DNA of 64,000 bases from CALXXL01 sp034926605. Its GTDB lineage: Bacteria > Verrucomicrobiota > Lentisphaeria > Victivallales > Victivallaceae. The notes below the pieces were generated by a model. It searched no databases. It saw only the letters and a list, made by a program, of their open reading frames with translations, and was not told where the DNA came from. The DNA lies in contig JAYFQV010000006.1 of the NCBI GenBank assembly GCA_034926605.1, positions 1-64,000 of the forward strand, given 5' to 3'. The translations under genes and the position numbers were made by a program. Below, one piece after another: positions 18,527-27,562 of this stretch (its first letter is position 1; each line of letters begins with the position of its first letter).

Positions 18527-20023
18527 TCAGTTGAGGCCTTCAAACTCGCGGTCATGGAAGCATTCAACCGCAAGCTTGCCCAATGTGGCGCTGTCGGCCA
18601 TCACCACCACGCCGTCGCCCACCTCGATCACGGTATTTCCACGCGGCAGCACGAACCCGGAGGAGCGGCGGATCAACAACACCAGCGCTCCGTTCGGGAA
18701 ACAAAGTTCAGCCAGAGTCTTACCGACCAGGGGCGAATCCGGTTCCACCGAAAACTCATACATCTCGTTGTTCATGCCGGCAGAGTCGTCCAGCTCCAGC
18801 GGCAGTCGCCGCCGGTGAGCCGACGGCCTCTGAAGTTTGAGAAAACGCGCCACCGGCATCAATCCGCGCCCCTGCACCAACACCGACAAAATTACGATGA
18901 AGAATACCACGTGGAACAACATCCCGGCGTTATCCAGCCCATATACCAGCGGAAAAGTCGCCAGCACGATCGGCGCCGCACCGCGCAGCCCCACCCAGGA
19001 GACCAGCAGCATCTCGCGCCATTTGAAATGACATCCCGGCAAGATCAGGCAGGCGAAAACCGCCACCGGGCGCGCCACCAACACCAATATTGCGGCCAAA
19101 GGCAGCCCGTAGACGGCCACCCCCCGCAGCATCTGCGGCGTGACCATCAAGCCGAGCATCAAGAACATTATCACCTGCATAAGCCATGCGATACCTTCAT
19201 GAAAACGGGACAACGCCTTTTTGCGCGCAAATTTCAGACTGCCCATCGTCATGCCGCAAACATACACCGACATGAACCCGTTGCCGAACGCAACCTCAGC
19301 CACCCCGTATGCAATGAGCACCAGCCCGATGCCCATCACCAAATAAAGACCTTCGTAATCGAGTTCGCTGCGGTTGAACATCCAGCGCCCGGCCAAGCCG
19401 GAAAGCCAGCCGACCAGCACACCAACGCCCAGCTTCAACACCATCGTCGGCACCAGCATCCAGAAACTCGACGCCGAATCGCCGTCCGTAATCATCGTAA
19501 GGAAGAACAGGGTCAGAAAGTAAGCCATGGGGTCGTTGGAGCCCGACTCCAGTTCCAACAGCGGCTTGAGGTTATTTTTCAGGCTGATGCCCCGACCGGA
19601 AAGGATGGAGAACACCGCCGCGGCGTCAGTCGAGGAGACCACACACCCCAGCAGCATCGCAAACCGCCAGTCCCAATGGGGAAACAACAGCATGGTGGCC
19701 CCGCCCATCACCGCAGCGGTGATCATAACGCCCAATGTGGCCAGCAGACCGCCCGGCAGCATCTGCGATTTTATACTTCGAAAGCTGGTATCCATGCCGC
19801 CGGAAAACAGTATATAGCACATCGCGACGGTACCGATGAAATTGGCAATGCCGATAAAGTTGGTAGTAGCCTCATAGCGATACCCGACCACCATACCGAG
19901 CCCCAGGAACAACAACAGGGTCGGAACGTTGAAGTGGCTTGATATACGGGTGGAGACAATACCGATTATAAGCAGTATACCCATCACGCCGAGAACCGGC
20001 GGGATCTCCGCAAGGATGTTCAT
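18527..20023 (-). CDS. CPA1-family cation/proton antiporter with TrkA-C (RCK-C) domain, NhaP2/CvrA-like
   Basis: A 498-residue protein with about 12 transmembrane helices in residues 1-390. It includes the ion-binding CPA signature region VVSSTDAAAVFSIL and GSNDPMAYFLTLF. A cytoplasmic TrkA-C-type domain follows at about 405-485 (VGKTLAELCFPNGALVLLIRR ... VIEVGDGVVVMAD). The layout matches NhaP2/CvrA K+(Na+)/H+ antiporters, which extrude potassium or sodium in exchange for protons to control volume and pH. It starts 13 bases after the dnaA stop on the same strand, so the two are probably co-transcribed. The ion preferred cannot be told from sequence. Confidence 0.88.
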   Translation of the reverse strand: MNILAEIPPVLGVMGILLIIGIVSTRISSHFNVPTLLLFLGLGMVVGYRYEATTNFIGIANFIGTVAMCYILFSGGMDTSFRSIKSQMLPGGLLATLGVMITAAVMGGATMLLFPHWDWRFAMLLGCVVSSTDAAAVFSILSGRGISLKNNLKPLLELESGSNDPMAYFLTLFFLTMITDGDSASSFWMLVPTMVLKLGVGVLVGWLSGLAGRWMFNRSELDYEGLYLVMGIGLVLIAYGVAEVAFGNGFMSVYVCGMTMGSLKFARKKALSRFHEGIAWLMQVIMFLMLGLMVTPQMLRGVAVYGLPLAAILVLVARPVAVFACLILPGCHFKWREMLLVSWVGLRGAAPIVLATFPLVYGLDNAGMLFHVVFFIVILSVLVQGRGLMPVARFLKLQRPSAHRRRLPLELDDSAGMNNEMYEFSVEPDSPLVGKTLAELCFPNGALVLLIRRSSGFVLPRGNTVIEVGDGVVVMADSATLGKLAVECFHDREFEGLN

Positions 20024-20036
20024 TCAGTGCATCCCA

Positions 20037-21452
20037 TTAATTTTTTTTGAGTTGGCGCTCCAGCAAATCCACCGAACGACGCATCGATTCGCTGGCGTTG
20101 CACAACTGTGGAACCTTCTTCATCGCGTTAAGGATGGTGGCGTGATTTTTGCCGAACGCCGCTCCGATCTCCGGATACGACGCATCGGTCAGCTTGCGGC
20201 ACAGATACATCGCCACCATGCGCGGCTCCGCCACATTGCGCGGCCGGCGGTTGGACAAAATATCGTTCAGCCGCAGCCCGAAATGCGCGGCCACCTTGCT
20301 TTGGATATCCTCAAAAGAGACGCTCTTGGCACTGTTTTCATCCTCCAGCACGCTGTGCAGCAGTCTTTCGGCCATCGAAACGGTGATTTTCTCGCCGGTG
20401 GCGGAAGAATAGCCGATCACCCGCAACAGCGCGCCCTTGAGCCGGCGCACATTGCTGGCGATATTCATAGCCAGGAAGTTGAGGACGTCGGAATCAATGC
20501 CGCCCGCCAGATATTCATTGGCGCTCTGGCGCAGAATCGCCAGCCGCACCTCATATCCGGGCGGCAGCAACTCGGTGGTCATTCCAACCTCGAAACGCGA
20601 GGTAAGCCGACGCTCCAGCCCTTCGATCTCGCATGGCTGCTGGTCACTGGTCAGAATTATCTGCTTGCCGGACATGTAAAGTTCGTTGAACGCGTTGAAA
20701 AACTGCTCCTGAAGCTCGGTCTTCTTGGCCAACGCGTGAATATCGTCCACCAGCAGCGCGTCGACCTTGCGCAACGAAGATCGGAATTCGGAAAACTGGC
20801 GCGGATCTTTGGCCCGGTACAGTGAATCGACAAAGTCATTCAAAATCTCTTCACAGGAAGCATAACGCACCGTCCAGCCCGGCTGGCGGCGCAGAAGTTC
20901 GTGGCGCACCGCGCGGATCAGATGGGTCTTGCCTATACCGGTATCGCCATAGATATAAAGCGGATTGAATTTACCCGGCGACTCTGCGGCGGCCCGCGCC
21001 GCGGCGAACGCATAACGGTTCTCTTCGCCGACCACGAAATTGTCGAAAGTAAACGGATCGTTCGACGTGCCCGAAGGCGCGGCGGCGGCCTGAGCCGGCC
21101 GAGCGGCGGCACGCGGCTTGTGCTCCTGTTTGACCGGAGCGTATCCAGTCTTCAATTCGAAGGTATAGTCGACGCCGTCGATATCGGCCAGCGAACTGGC
21201 GATGGCATCCGAAAAACTGCCGTTTAGCCATTCCGCAAAGTAATCGTCCGGAACTCCCAGCGCCATCTGGCTGCCGTCCATGCCGACAACCGCGATATTT
21301 TCGAACCACTGGGCGTAAACCTCCGGCTTCAGCGCATTGCGCAAACGCGTGGCGGCGATGCTCCAAACCTGCTGTGCGGCCTCGCAAACCTGTGGAGCAG
21401 ACTGCTCCGCCCCGGCCGGTGCCACAACCACAGCGACCTCCGGTCTCTTCAT
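20037..21452 (-). CDS. dnaA: Chromosomal replication initiator DnaA
   Basis: A 471-residue DnaA. Domain I lies at about 20-100 (VWSIAATRLRNALKPEVYAQWF), with a variable linker rich in Ala/Pro. The AAA+ domain has Walker A GDTGIGKT at 169-176 and Walker B LLVDDIHAL. Domain IV has RPRNVAEPRMVAMYLCRKLT. The box-recognition loop reads FGKNHATIL instead of the E. coli-type FGGRDHTTV, so Asp and Thr contacts are changed. The ATG at 21452 follows an AGAGG ribosome site; an in-frame TTG 45 bases upstream has none. No dnaN or recF lies beside it; the antiporter gene follows. Confidence 0.97.
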   Translation of the reverse strand: MKRPEVAVVVAPAGAEQSAPQVCEAAQQVWSIAATRLRNALKPEVYAQWFENIAVVGMDGSQMALGVPDDYFAEWLNGSFSDAIASSLADIDGVDYTFELKTGYAPVKQEHKPRAAARPAQAAAAPSGTSNDPFTFDNFVVGEENRYAFAAARAAAESPGKFNPLYIYGDTGIGKTHLIRAVRHELLRRQPGWTVRYASCEEILNDFVDSLYRAKDPRQFSEFRSSLRKVDALLVDDIHALAKKTELQEQFFNAFNELYMSGKQIILTSDQQPCEIEGLERRLTSRFEVGMTTELLPPGYEVRLAILRQSANEYLAGGIDSDVLNFLAMNIASNVRRLKGALLRVIGYSSATGEKITVSMAERLLHSVLEDENSAKSVSFEDIQSKVAAHFGLRLNDILSNRRPRNVAEPRMVAMYLCRKLTDASYPEIGAAFGKNHATILNAMKKVPQLCNASESMRRSVDLLERQLKKN

Positions 21453-22294
21453 GGCCGGACCTCTTTTTTCACCAACATCGATTCCCCCATCGAGCAAAAA
21501 ACACCGCGGACCATTTTACCGATCCATGGCATACGTTCCCGGAGCAGCTCCCGGCGCCCCCGTTATAAAACATTCCGCAACGCAAACGCGCCGCGCTTTC
21601 TTCGACTCCAAGTCAACCCGTTGTCCTGACCGCATAAAATAGCGCATCCCTCCCGGAAGTCAAGCCGGCTATCCCGATTCCATTCCTTGCGGCACCCGGA
21701 AATCCGTGCTTTTCCGCACACGATCGCTATGATTATTAACAGTTTTGCTAAAACCGGCAAAAACTTCTGAAAAAAAAACGGCCGGTTTACACGGGCCGCC
21801 ACCCCTGACGGCTTCCGCGCCGGACTCCCTCCTCATTTGAGCTCAAAACAAACCGTAAAAACCATATTGAGGGCATATTCGGAGTTTTTCACTCAAACGA
21901 GCGGGTAAATCGCCACTTACAACGATTGTGCCAAGATATTCAAAAGTTATTGACAAGTTGTTAACAGCCCTGCCGCTCCGTGCATGGAGGACAACGCTAA
22001 TCAATGTAAACCGGAATGTCAAGAAATCAACCGCGTCCGACAAAAAAAAGTGCAAAAAAAGTTAAAAAAATGTTAACCGCCGAAGCCTCTTGGCGCGACA
22101 ACAAAAACTTCCATAATCGGAGTCTTGCGGCAGTTCAAACAATTACACCTTTGCCAATCGTCATAACTCGCTAAAAACCTCAAAATTGCCTTCGCCGGAC
22201 ATAAAACGGAACAAAAACGCGCCGGGCCGGTTGAATTTTGCGGCAACGCGTCTAAAGTAAAAATAAGTAAGCAATATTCACCGGGGACCGGGCA
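21453..22294. other. Gene-free AT-rich region upstream of dnaA (candidate replication origin)
   Basis: No convincing gene is seen in these 840 bases between divergent dnaA and nagA. The part from about 21710 to 22080 is AT-rich. It holds 9-mers that resemble DnaA boxes with one or two mismatches: TTATTAACA (21733), TTATTGACA (21948) and TTGTTAACA (21957). A run of A-rich tracts lies at 22040-22072. An 8-bp inverted repeat AAACCGGC / GCCGGTTT lies at 21751-21788. No perfect TTATCCACA is present. The region could be oriC or simply the dnaA control region; sequence alone does not decide. Confidence 0.35.
22231..22258 (+). promoter_or_regulatory. Probable promoter of nagA
   Basis: TTGAAT (22231-22236) and TAAAGT (22253-22258) are 16 bases apart, with the nagA ATG 37 bases beyond. 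The same -10 sequence occurs before the beta-lactamase-like gene near 43950. Confidence 0.45.
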
Positions 22295-23506
22295 ATGAAA
22301 AGAGTCAGACGGCTTTACATCGGAAAATACGGGCTAACCCCCAGCAAACGCATCGACAATTGCGGTGTGCTGTGCGAGGACGGCCGCATGCTGGTGATCG
22401 GCGGAGTCTCCGGCTTTTCGCTGGACGAACCGGATCTTGAGGTCTATCGGCTCGAAAACGCCTACATTATGCCTGGATTTATCGACACCCACATCCACGG
22501 TGCCGGCGGATTCGACGCATCCTGTCCGCTGGAGGACAACAGTTCGCTGGCCCAGATGAGCCTGGTGCTCGCCCGCCGCGGAGTCACCAGCTTTGTGCCC
22601 ACGGTGGTGGCCCAGGAACGCAACGACATGCTAGAAAATCTTGCGGCGCTGGTCAAAATGATGAGCACCCCCTGCCCCGGCGCCGACGCCGTCGGCATTC
22701 ATATCGAAGGACCGTTCCTCAATCCCGAGAAGCGCGGATCGCAAATGGACATCTGCCCGATCGACCTCGGGTTCACCCGCGAACTGCTGGCCGCCGGCGG
22801 CGGGCTGGTGAAACGCATGACTTTCGCTCCGGAACTGCCGGGCGCGCTGAATCTGATTGAGATGCTGGTCACCGCCGGAGTAAGCCCGTCGATGGGACAC
22901 TCCGCCGCAGGCGAAGAAGACACGCTGCGGGCAATCGACGCCGGTGCGCGCTGCTGCACTCATATGTTCAACGGCATGCCGCCATTGCAGCAGCGGGAAA
23001 TTTCGCTGACCTCGGTGGCGCTTACCGACGACCGGGTGACCACCGAGATGATCACCGACGGCCGCCACATCCATCCACGTATGGTCAATCTGGCCTGCCG
23101 CTGCAAACCCGCCGACAAGGTGGTGGCGATATCCGACGCCACCATGGCCGCCGGGATGCCGGACGGCCGCTATCATATCGGCCCGTCGAGAACCATGGCC
23201 GAAGCCGGGTTCTCCCATACCGAGGCCGGACTGCTGGCCGGCACCACCACGCTGCTGGACGCCGGATGGCACGCTTTGATGAATTATGCCGACAGTTCCG
23301 AAACCCAGGCGGCCCGCACCGTGACGCTAAATGCGGCGCGCTCGCTGGAGCTGTTCGACCGCGGCGAACTTGCCCCCCGCTGCCGCGCCGACCTTGCCGC
23401 ATTCGAATGCGGCACCAACCGCCCGCTGCTGACCGTCTGCAACGGCGAAATCGTATTCTCCGAGCAGGACTATAAAGTCAAATCGGTTGCGGGGGACACC
23501 GAATGA
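22295..23506 (+). CDS. nagA: N-acetylglucosamine-6-phosphate deacetylase
   Basis: A 403-residue amidohydrolase that removes acetate from GlcNAc-6-phosphate in the cytoplasm, giving GlcN-6-P for glycolysis or wall synthesis. It has the metal-site segments DTHIHGAGG, GIHIEGPFLNPEKRG, GHSAAGEED and CTHMFNGMPPLQQRE, and the catalytic Asp in AISDATMAAG. All are in the family order and spacing. There is no nagB beside it. It overlaps the next gene by four bases. With the GH20-like and GH84-like enzymes in this window it points to amino-sugar use, though the genes are not adjacent. Confidence 0.95.
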   Translation: MKRVRRLYIGKYGLTPSKRIDNCGVLCEDGRMLVIGGVSGFSLDEPDLEVYRLENAYIMPGFIDTHIHGAGGFDASCPLEDNSSLAQMSLVLARRGVTSFVPTVVAQERNDMLENLAALVKMMSTPCPGADAVGIHIEGPFLNPEKRGSQMDICPIDLGFTRELLAAGGGLVKRMTFAPELPGALNLIEMLVTAGVSPSMGHSAAGEEDTLRAIDAGARCCTHMFNGMPPLQQREISLTSVALTDDRVTTEMITDGRHIHPRMVNLACRCKPADKVVAISDATMAAGMPDGRYHIGPSRTMAEAGFSHTEAGLLAGTTTLLDAGWHALMNYADSSETQAARTVTLNAARSLELFDRGELAPRCRADLAAFECGTNRPLLTVCNGEIVFSEQDYKVKSVAGDTE

Positions 23507-24342
23507 ACGACGAATACCGGCTGCTGGATTCCGGCGGACTGCGCAAGCTAGAACAGGTCGGCCCCTACCGCTTGGTACGCCCCTCGCTGAACGCATTCTG
23601 GCGCCCCGCCCTCGACGAGAAAGAATGGCTGGCCGCCGACGCCGAACTGGAACGCGATGCAAAAGGCAACGGCCACTGGCATTTCCGGCGCGAACTGCCG
23701 CAGTCGTGGACGATTCGCTACGCCGGATTCAATCTGCTGGTGAAGCCCACCGCGTTCGGACATCTGGGCTTCTTCGCCGAACAGCATTCCAACTGGTCTT
23801 GGTTCGAACATGTCGGAAACATCTGCGCATTGAATTTGTTCGCCTACTCCGGTGTCGGTTCTCTGGCTCTGGCCCGCGGCGGCGCACGGGTGACCCATCT
23901 CGACGCGGCCCAAGGCATGGTGGATTGGGGCCGGGAAAACCTGAAGATCAATCCGGAAATCCCCGACCGCATCCGCTGGATCGTGGACGATGTCACCGCT
24001 TTCTGCCGCCGCGAAGTAAGACGCGGCAACCGCTACAATCTGATCGCGCTGGACCCGCCGAGCTTCGGACGCGGCAACAAGGGACAGGTCTGGAAAATCG
24101 AGGACGACCTCATCAAACTGCTTGAGCTCTGCCTCGAACTCGCGGAGCCGGAAAAGCCTCTGAAAATCGTACTTTCGGCCCACTCGCCCGGCTTCTCGGC
24201 GCTGGTGATGCGCAACATGCTTGCCGATGTGTTCGGTTCCGGCGAATTCGCCGGAACCGAAATGACCGTGACCGACTCCACCGGGCGGGAAAATCCGTCC
24301 GGCGTTTGCGTATGTTATTCAACAGAAAGGTTCAAAATATGA
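23503..24342 (+). CDS. Class I SAM-dependent methyltransferase, RlmI/RlmL-like
   Basis: A 279-residue methyltransferase. Motif I is NLFAYSGVGSLALARGGA at about 111-128, followed by the acidic HLDAA. Motif IV is ALDPPSFGRG, the DPP form found in RlmI/RlmL-type rRNA methyltransferases. The N-terminal PUA domain of full-length RlmI is absent. It probably methylates an RNA base, but the target is not known. It overlaps nagA and the following exported hydrolase by four bases each, an operon without an obvious shared pathway. Confidence 0.8.
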   Translation: MNDEYRLLDSGGLRKLEQVGPYRLVRPSLNAFWRPALDEKEWLAADAELERDAKGNGHWHFRRELPQSWTIRYAGFNLLVKPTAFGHLGFFAEQHSNWSWFEHVGNICALNLFAYSGVGSLALARGGARVTHLDAAQGMVDWGRENLKINPEIPDRIRWIVDDVTAFCRREVRRGNRYNLIALDPPSFGRGNKGQVWKIEDDLIKLLELCLELAEPEKPLKIVLSAHSPGFSALVMRNMLADVFGSGEFAGTEMTVTDSTGRENPSGVCVCYSTERFKI

Positions 24343-25517
24343 AGCGCATTCTGATGATGCTTGCGGCGTTCGCGGCAATTGCCGCGGCGGCCGGCGAATT
24401 TGAGATGAATTTCAAGAGCAGCTACGACGGCACCAAACAGAGCGCCGCCGGATGGGTTCCAGACGGTTCCGTCAAATCGGACAACCCGCGTCCGCTTCTG
24501 GTTGTTGTTCATTTCATGGGCGGCAACCGCTTCTCGGCTAAGAAATTCGGTTACTATGAAGCGGCCGGGAAACGCGGCTGGCTGGTGATCGCCCCGGAAC
24601 TCCACGGCAAAAACACCCCCGGCCAGACCAGCCTCTCCGCGCTGCAAGCTCAGCACGATGTGATCGACTGCATCGGTTACATGAAGAAGAATTACAATGT
24701 CGACCCCACCCGCATATATATCGCCGGCCGTTCGATGGGCGGCCAGCTCACCGCGATGATGCTGGCCAAATATCCGGATATTTTTGCGGCCGGCGTGGCC
24801 GGACAGGGATGCTACGACCTCACGGTCGGCTCACATTTCTCCGCAAACGTGGAGGAGGCCAACCGCAAAGAGCTTGGCGACGAACTTTTCGAGAAAAAAC
24901 GCCGCAGCGCCGTCAACTACGCCCGCAACCTCGCCTATGTGCCGATCGTCATGTGGCACGGTACCAACGACGGCATCGTTTCGCCGCGCCAGAGCGAAAT
25001 GCTCAACGATGTGATCGCCCGTTTCCAGCCGCACGTTCGCCCGGTCTTCTGGCTGGTCGGCAACGGGCATTTGAACGCGAATGTTCCGGCCGAATGGGTC
25101 TGTTCGCAGCTGGAGCCATACCAGAACACCAGCGACGTCGGCCCCGGTTGCCGGTTCTACCCGTCGCTTGATCTGATTACCGACGAAGCCAAGAGCTTCT
25201 TCTACCTTGACGTGGTTCCCGCCGACACCGGCAAATTTGCTCATGTGACGGTGAGCCTGACCGGCGACCTCGACCGCAGCCCCTCGATGTTCGGCTGCAA
25301 TTCCGGCGCCCGCAATCCGGTAACCATGCGCATTCGCACCGAGAACATCAAAGAGCTGACCGTGAATCTCGACAAAATCCCGGAGCCTCTTCGCCCGACC
25401 GCGTTCATCGCCGCCACCCCGGGGTTGACACCGGAGAAGTTCTATGTTGCGGTCAACGGTGAGAAACGCCCCGAAAACATTGCCAACGCCGTGGACGATA
25501 TACCCAGCGCCGATTAA
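24339..25517 (+). CDS. Secreted alpha/beta-hydrolase (LpqC/PHB-depolymerase-like esterase)
   Basis: A 392-residue exported protein (signal peptide MKRILMMLAAFAAIAAAA). The alpha/beta-hydrolase core has the oxyanion segment VVHFMGGN, nucleophile Ser132 in AGRSMGGQ, Asp211 in WHGTNDGIV and His244 in GNGHLN. An extra ~120-residue beta-rich C-terminal domain follows. It likely hydrolyses ester bonds on plant or host polysaccharides (for example acetyl or feruloyl), but the substrate is not predictable. The ATG at 24339 overlaps the previous stop; a longer start would lie in the methyltransferase gene. Confidence 0.78.
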   Translation: MKRILMMLAAFAAIAAAAGEFEMNFKSSYDGTKQSAAGWVPDGSVKSDNPRPLLVVVHFMGGNRFSAKKFGYYEAAGKRGWLVIAPELHGKNTPGQTSLSALQAQHDVIDCIGYMKKNYNVDPTRIYIAGRSMGGQLTAMMLAKYPDIFAAGVAGQGCYDLTVGSHFSANVEEANRKELGDELFEKKRRSAVNYARNLAYVPIVMWHGTNDGIVSPRQSEMLNDVIARFQPHVRPVFWLVGNGHLNANVPAEWVCSQLEPYQNTSDVGPGCRFYPSLDLITDEAKSFFYLDVVPADTGKFAHVTVSLTGDLDRSPSMFGCNSGARNPVTMRIRTENIKELTVNLDKIPEPLRPTAFIAATPGLTPEKFYVAVNGEKRPENIANAVDDIPSAD

Positions 25518-25541
25518 GCGCGAAAAACTCGCGGCGGCTGC

Positions 25542-25569
25542 TTGTAAAATTCTGTTGGCGTTATATATT
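25542..25569 (+). promoter_or_regulatory. Promoter of the tig-clpP-clpX operon
   Basis: TTGTAA (25542-25547) and TATATT (25564-25569) are separated by 16 bases, matching the architecture of the gmd promoter. The predicted start of transcription lies about 45 bases before the tig ATG. Confidence 0.6.
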
Positions 25570-25620
25570 AGTGGTTTGAAAATTTGAATCGGAATATAAC
25601 CTAAAATACAAGGATTGAAC

Positions 25621-26922
25621 ATGGCTGTCAAAGAGTTAAAAATGTCTGTAAAGGACGCGGGGGAACTGGCCCGCGAGTTCGATTTTTCGGTTACCGCCGA
25701 CGAGATGAAGGAAATGACCCGCAACGTCGCCGCCGAGCTGGCCAATTATGTGGCCATCCCCGGGTTCCGCAAAGGTCATGCGCCCGCCGCGATGGTGGTG
25801 CGCCGCTATGAGAGCGATGTCAAGAACGAAGTGCTGCGCAAGCTGGCGGCGATCGCGTTCGACCAGCTTCAGGCCGACAGCAGCCTCGACATACTGAATT
25901 GCGCCCTCGCCGATGCTCCGAAACCGGTGGAACTGGACAAGGAGTTTTCGTTCGGCCTCAAGGCCAGCCTTGCGCCCGAGATTGCGCTGCCCGACTACAA
26001 GGCGTTCAAACTCGACGTGGCTCCGGCGAAAGTCTCCGACGAGCAGCTCGACTCTCGGCTCGACTACTACCGCAACATGTACGGTAACTACGCCGAAATC
26101 ACCGAGGCCGCCCAGGCCGACGACATGCTGAAGGTTTCCTATACCTCCGACTTCGTCCTGCCCGAAAACGCCTCCGAGGCGCTTTCCCGCGCGGTTTCCT
26201 GCGATGACAATTACCTGTGGCTCAACGAGCCGGAGCTCATTCCGGGTGCGGTCAAGGCTTTGACCGGAGCAGAAATCGGCAAGGAATACACTTTTACCGC
26301 CGCCTACCCGGAAGATTGGCGTGAGAAGGAACTCGCCGGCAAATCCGTCAGTTACACGGTCAAGGTGCACGCGATTCAGCGCCGCACTCCCGCCACCGAT
26401 GAGGAACTGTGCAAGCATCTCTCCGCCGAGAATATGGACCAGCTGAAGGACATGGTTGCCAAGAACTCCCAGCGCGAGGCCGATATGCAGCGCCGCAACG
26501 AGCTGATCGACAAGCTCTACAACGAGCTGGACAGCAAGACCTCCGAGTTCCAGCTCCCCGCCGATATCCTTGCCGCCGAGGCCGACAAGGAACTGCGCAA
26601 CCTCGCCAATTCATCCATTAAAACCGAGGCCGACGCCGAACAGTTCAAGGCCGAGCTCGATGAAAAACGCAAACAGGCCGAGGCTCTTGCCAAGATCAAA
26701 CTGCGCAAGACTCTTATTCTGCGCAAGGCCGCCAAGGTCGAGGACGTCTCCGTCTCCAATGATGAACTCGACGCCCAGGTGGCGATCATGAGCCGCTACT
26801 ATGGCTACAAAGAGGACGATTTCCGCCGCATGCTCGAACAAAACGGCTCGATCGAAGACCTGCGCACCGACATACTCAACAGCAAGGTGCTGGAGAAGCT
26901 GGCTTCCTACATCGAGAAATAA
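25621..26922 (+). CDS. tig: Trigger factor
   Basis: A 433-residue ribosome-associated chaperone and peptidyl-prolyl isomerase. The N-terminal ribosome-binding domain has the signature PGFRKGHAPAAMV at about 44-56. A divergent FKBP-like domain spans about 155-245, and the long helical C-terminal chaperone arms follow. An AAGGA site lies 6 bases before the ATG; an in-frame TTG six bases upstream is less likely. It leads tig-clpP-clpX, the usual order in many bacteria. Confidence 0.95.
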   Translation: MAVKELKMSVKDAGELAREFDFSVTADEMKEMTRNVAAELANYVAIPGFRKGHAPAAMVVRRYESDVKNEVLRKLAAIAFDQLQADSSLDILNCALADAPKPVELDKEFSFGLKASLAPEIALPDYKAFKLDVAPAKVSDEQLDSRLDYYRNMYGNYAEITEAAQADDMLKVSYTSDFVLPENASEALSRAVSCDDNYLWLNEPELIPGAVKALTGAEIGKEYTFTAAYPEDWREKELAGKSVSYTVKVHAIQRRTPATDEELCKHLSAENMDQLKDMVAKNSQREADMQRRNELIDKLYNELDSKTSEFQLPADILAAEADKELRNLANSSIKTEADAEQFKAELDEKRKQAEALAKIKLRKTLILRKAAKVEDVSVSNDELDAQVAIMSRYYGYKEDDFRRMLEQNGSIEDLRTDILNSKVLEKLASYIEK

Positions 26923-26941
26923 CCGGCAGAAGGAGGGGAAA

Positions 26942-27559
26942 ATGACAACCCGAAACATGCTCGTGCCGATGGTGGTCGAACAGACCGGCACCGGTGAACG
27001 CGGTTATGACATCTATTCGCGGCTGCTTAAAGACCGCATCGTGCTTCTCGGCACCCCGGTGGATGACGAGGTGGCCAACCTTATCGTTGCCCAGCTGCTG
27101 TTCCTGCAGTCCGAGGACCCCAAGAAGGACATCGATCTGTACATAAACTCGCCGGGCGGCTCCTGCTCGGCGGGGCTTGCGATCTACGATACCATGCAGT
27201 CTTTGAGCTGTGATGTCAAGACATACTGCATCGGCCAGTGCGCCAGCATGGGCGCGGTATTACTGTGCGCCGGCGCCGCCGGCAAACGCTATGCGCTGCC
27301 GCACTCGCGAATCATGGTTCACCAGCCGTGGGGCGGAACCCAGGGAACCGCCGCCGACATCGACATCCAGGCGAAGGAGATCCTTTATACCCGCTCGGTG
27401 CTAAACTGCATCATCGCCAAGCACAGTGGGCAGCCGTTGAAAAAGGTCGAGAAAGACACCGACCGCGACTACTTCCTCTCGGCCGAAGAAGCCAAAGCCT
27501 ACGGGCTGGTCGATCATGTGGTCGAGTCGAAAAATCCCAATGCGAAGAAGAATAAATAA
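26942..27559 (+). CDS. clpP: ATP-dependent Clp protease proteolytic subunit
   Basis: A 205-residue serine protease subunit forming the tetradecameric barrel. The catalytic triad is visible: Ser102 in GQCASMGAVLL, His127 in HSRIMVHQPW and Asp176 in DTDRDYFLS. The INSPGGSCSAGLAIYDTM strand is intact. A near-perfect ribosome site AGGAGG lies six bases before the ATG at 26942; a longer frame inside tig is not used. It pairs with ClpX, three bases downstream, to degrade tagged proteins. Confidence 0.97.
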   Translation: MTTRNMLVPMVVEQTGTGERGYDIYSRLLKDRIVLLGTPVDDEVANLIVAQLLFLQSEDPKKDIDLYINSPGGSCSAGLAIYDTMQSLSCDVKTYCIGQCASMGAVLLCAGAAGKRYALPHSRIMVHQPWGGTQGTAADIDIQAKEILYTRSVLNCIIAKHSGQPLKKVEKDTDRDYFLSAEEAKAYGLVDHVVESKNPNAKKNK

Positions 27560-27562
27560 CCG

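Noticed and set aside
18443..19942. A 499-codon plus-strand open frame opposite the antiporter gene
   Set aside because: Its translation is rich in His/Gln/Arg with no domain, whereas the opposite frame is a clear CPA antiporter. It is a codon-bias shadow.
21563..21802. Small minus-strand frame of 79 codons upstream of dnaA
   Set aside because: No ribosome site, no recognisable family and composition unlike the neighbouring genes.
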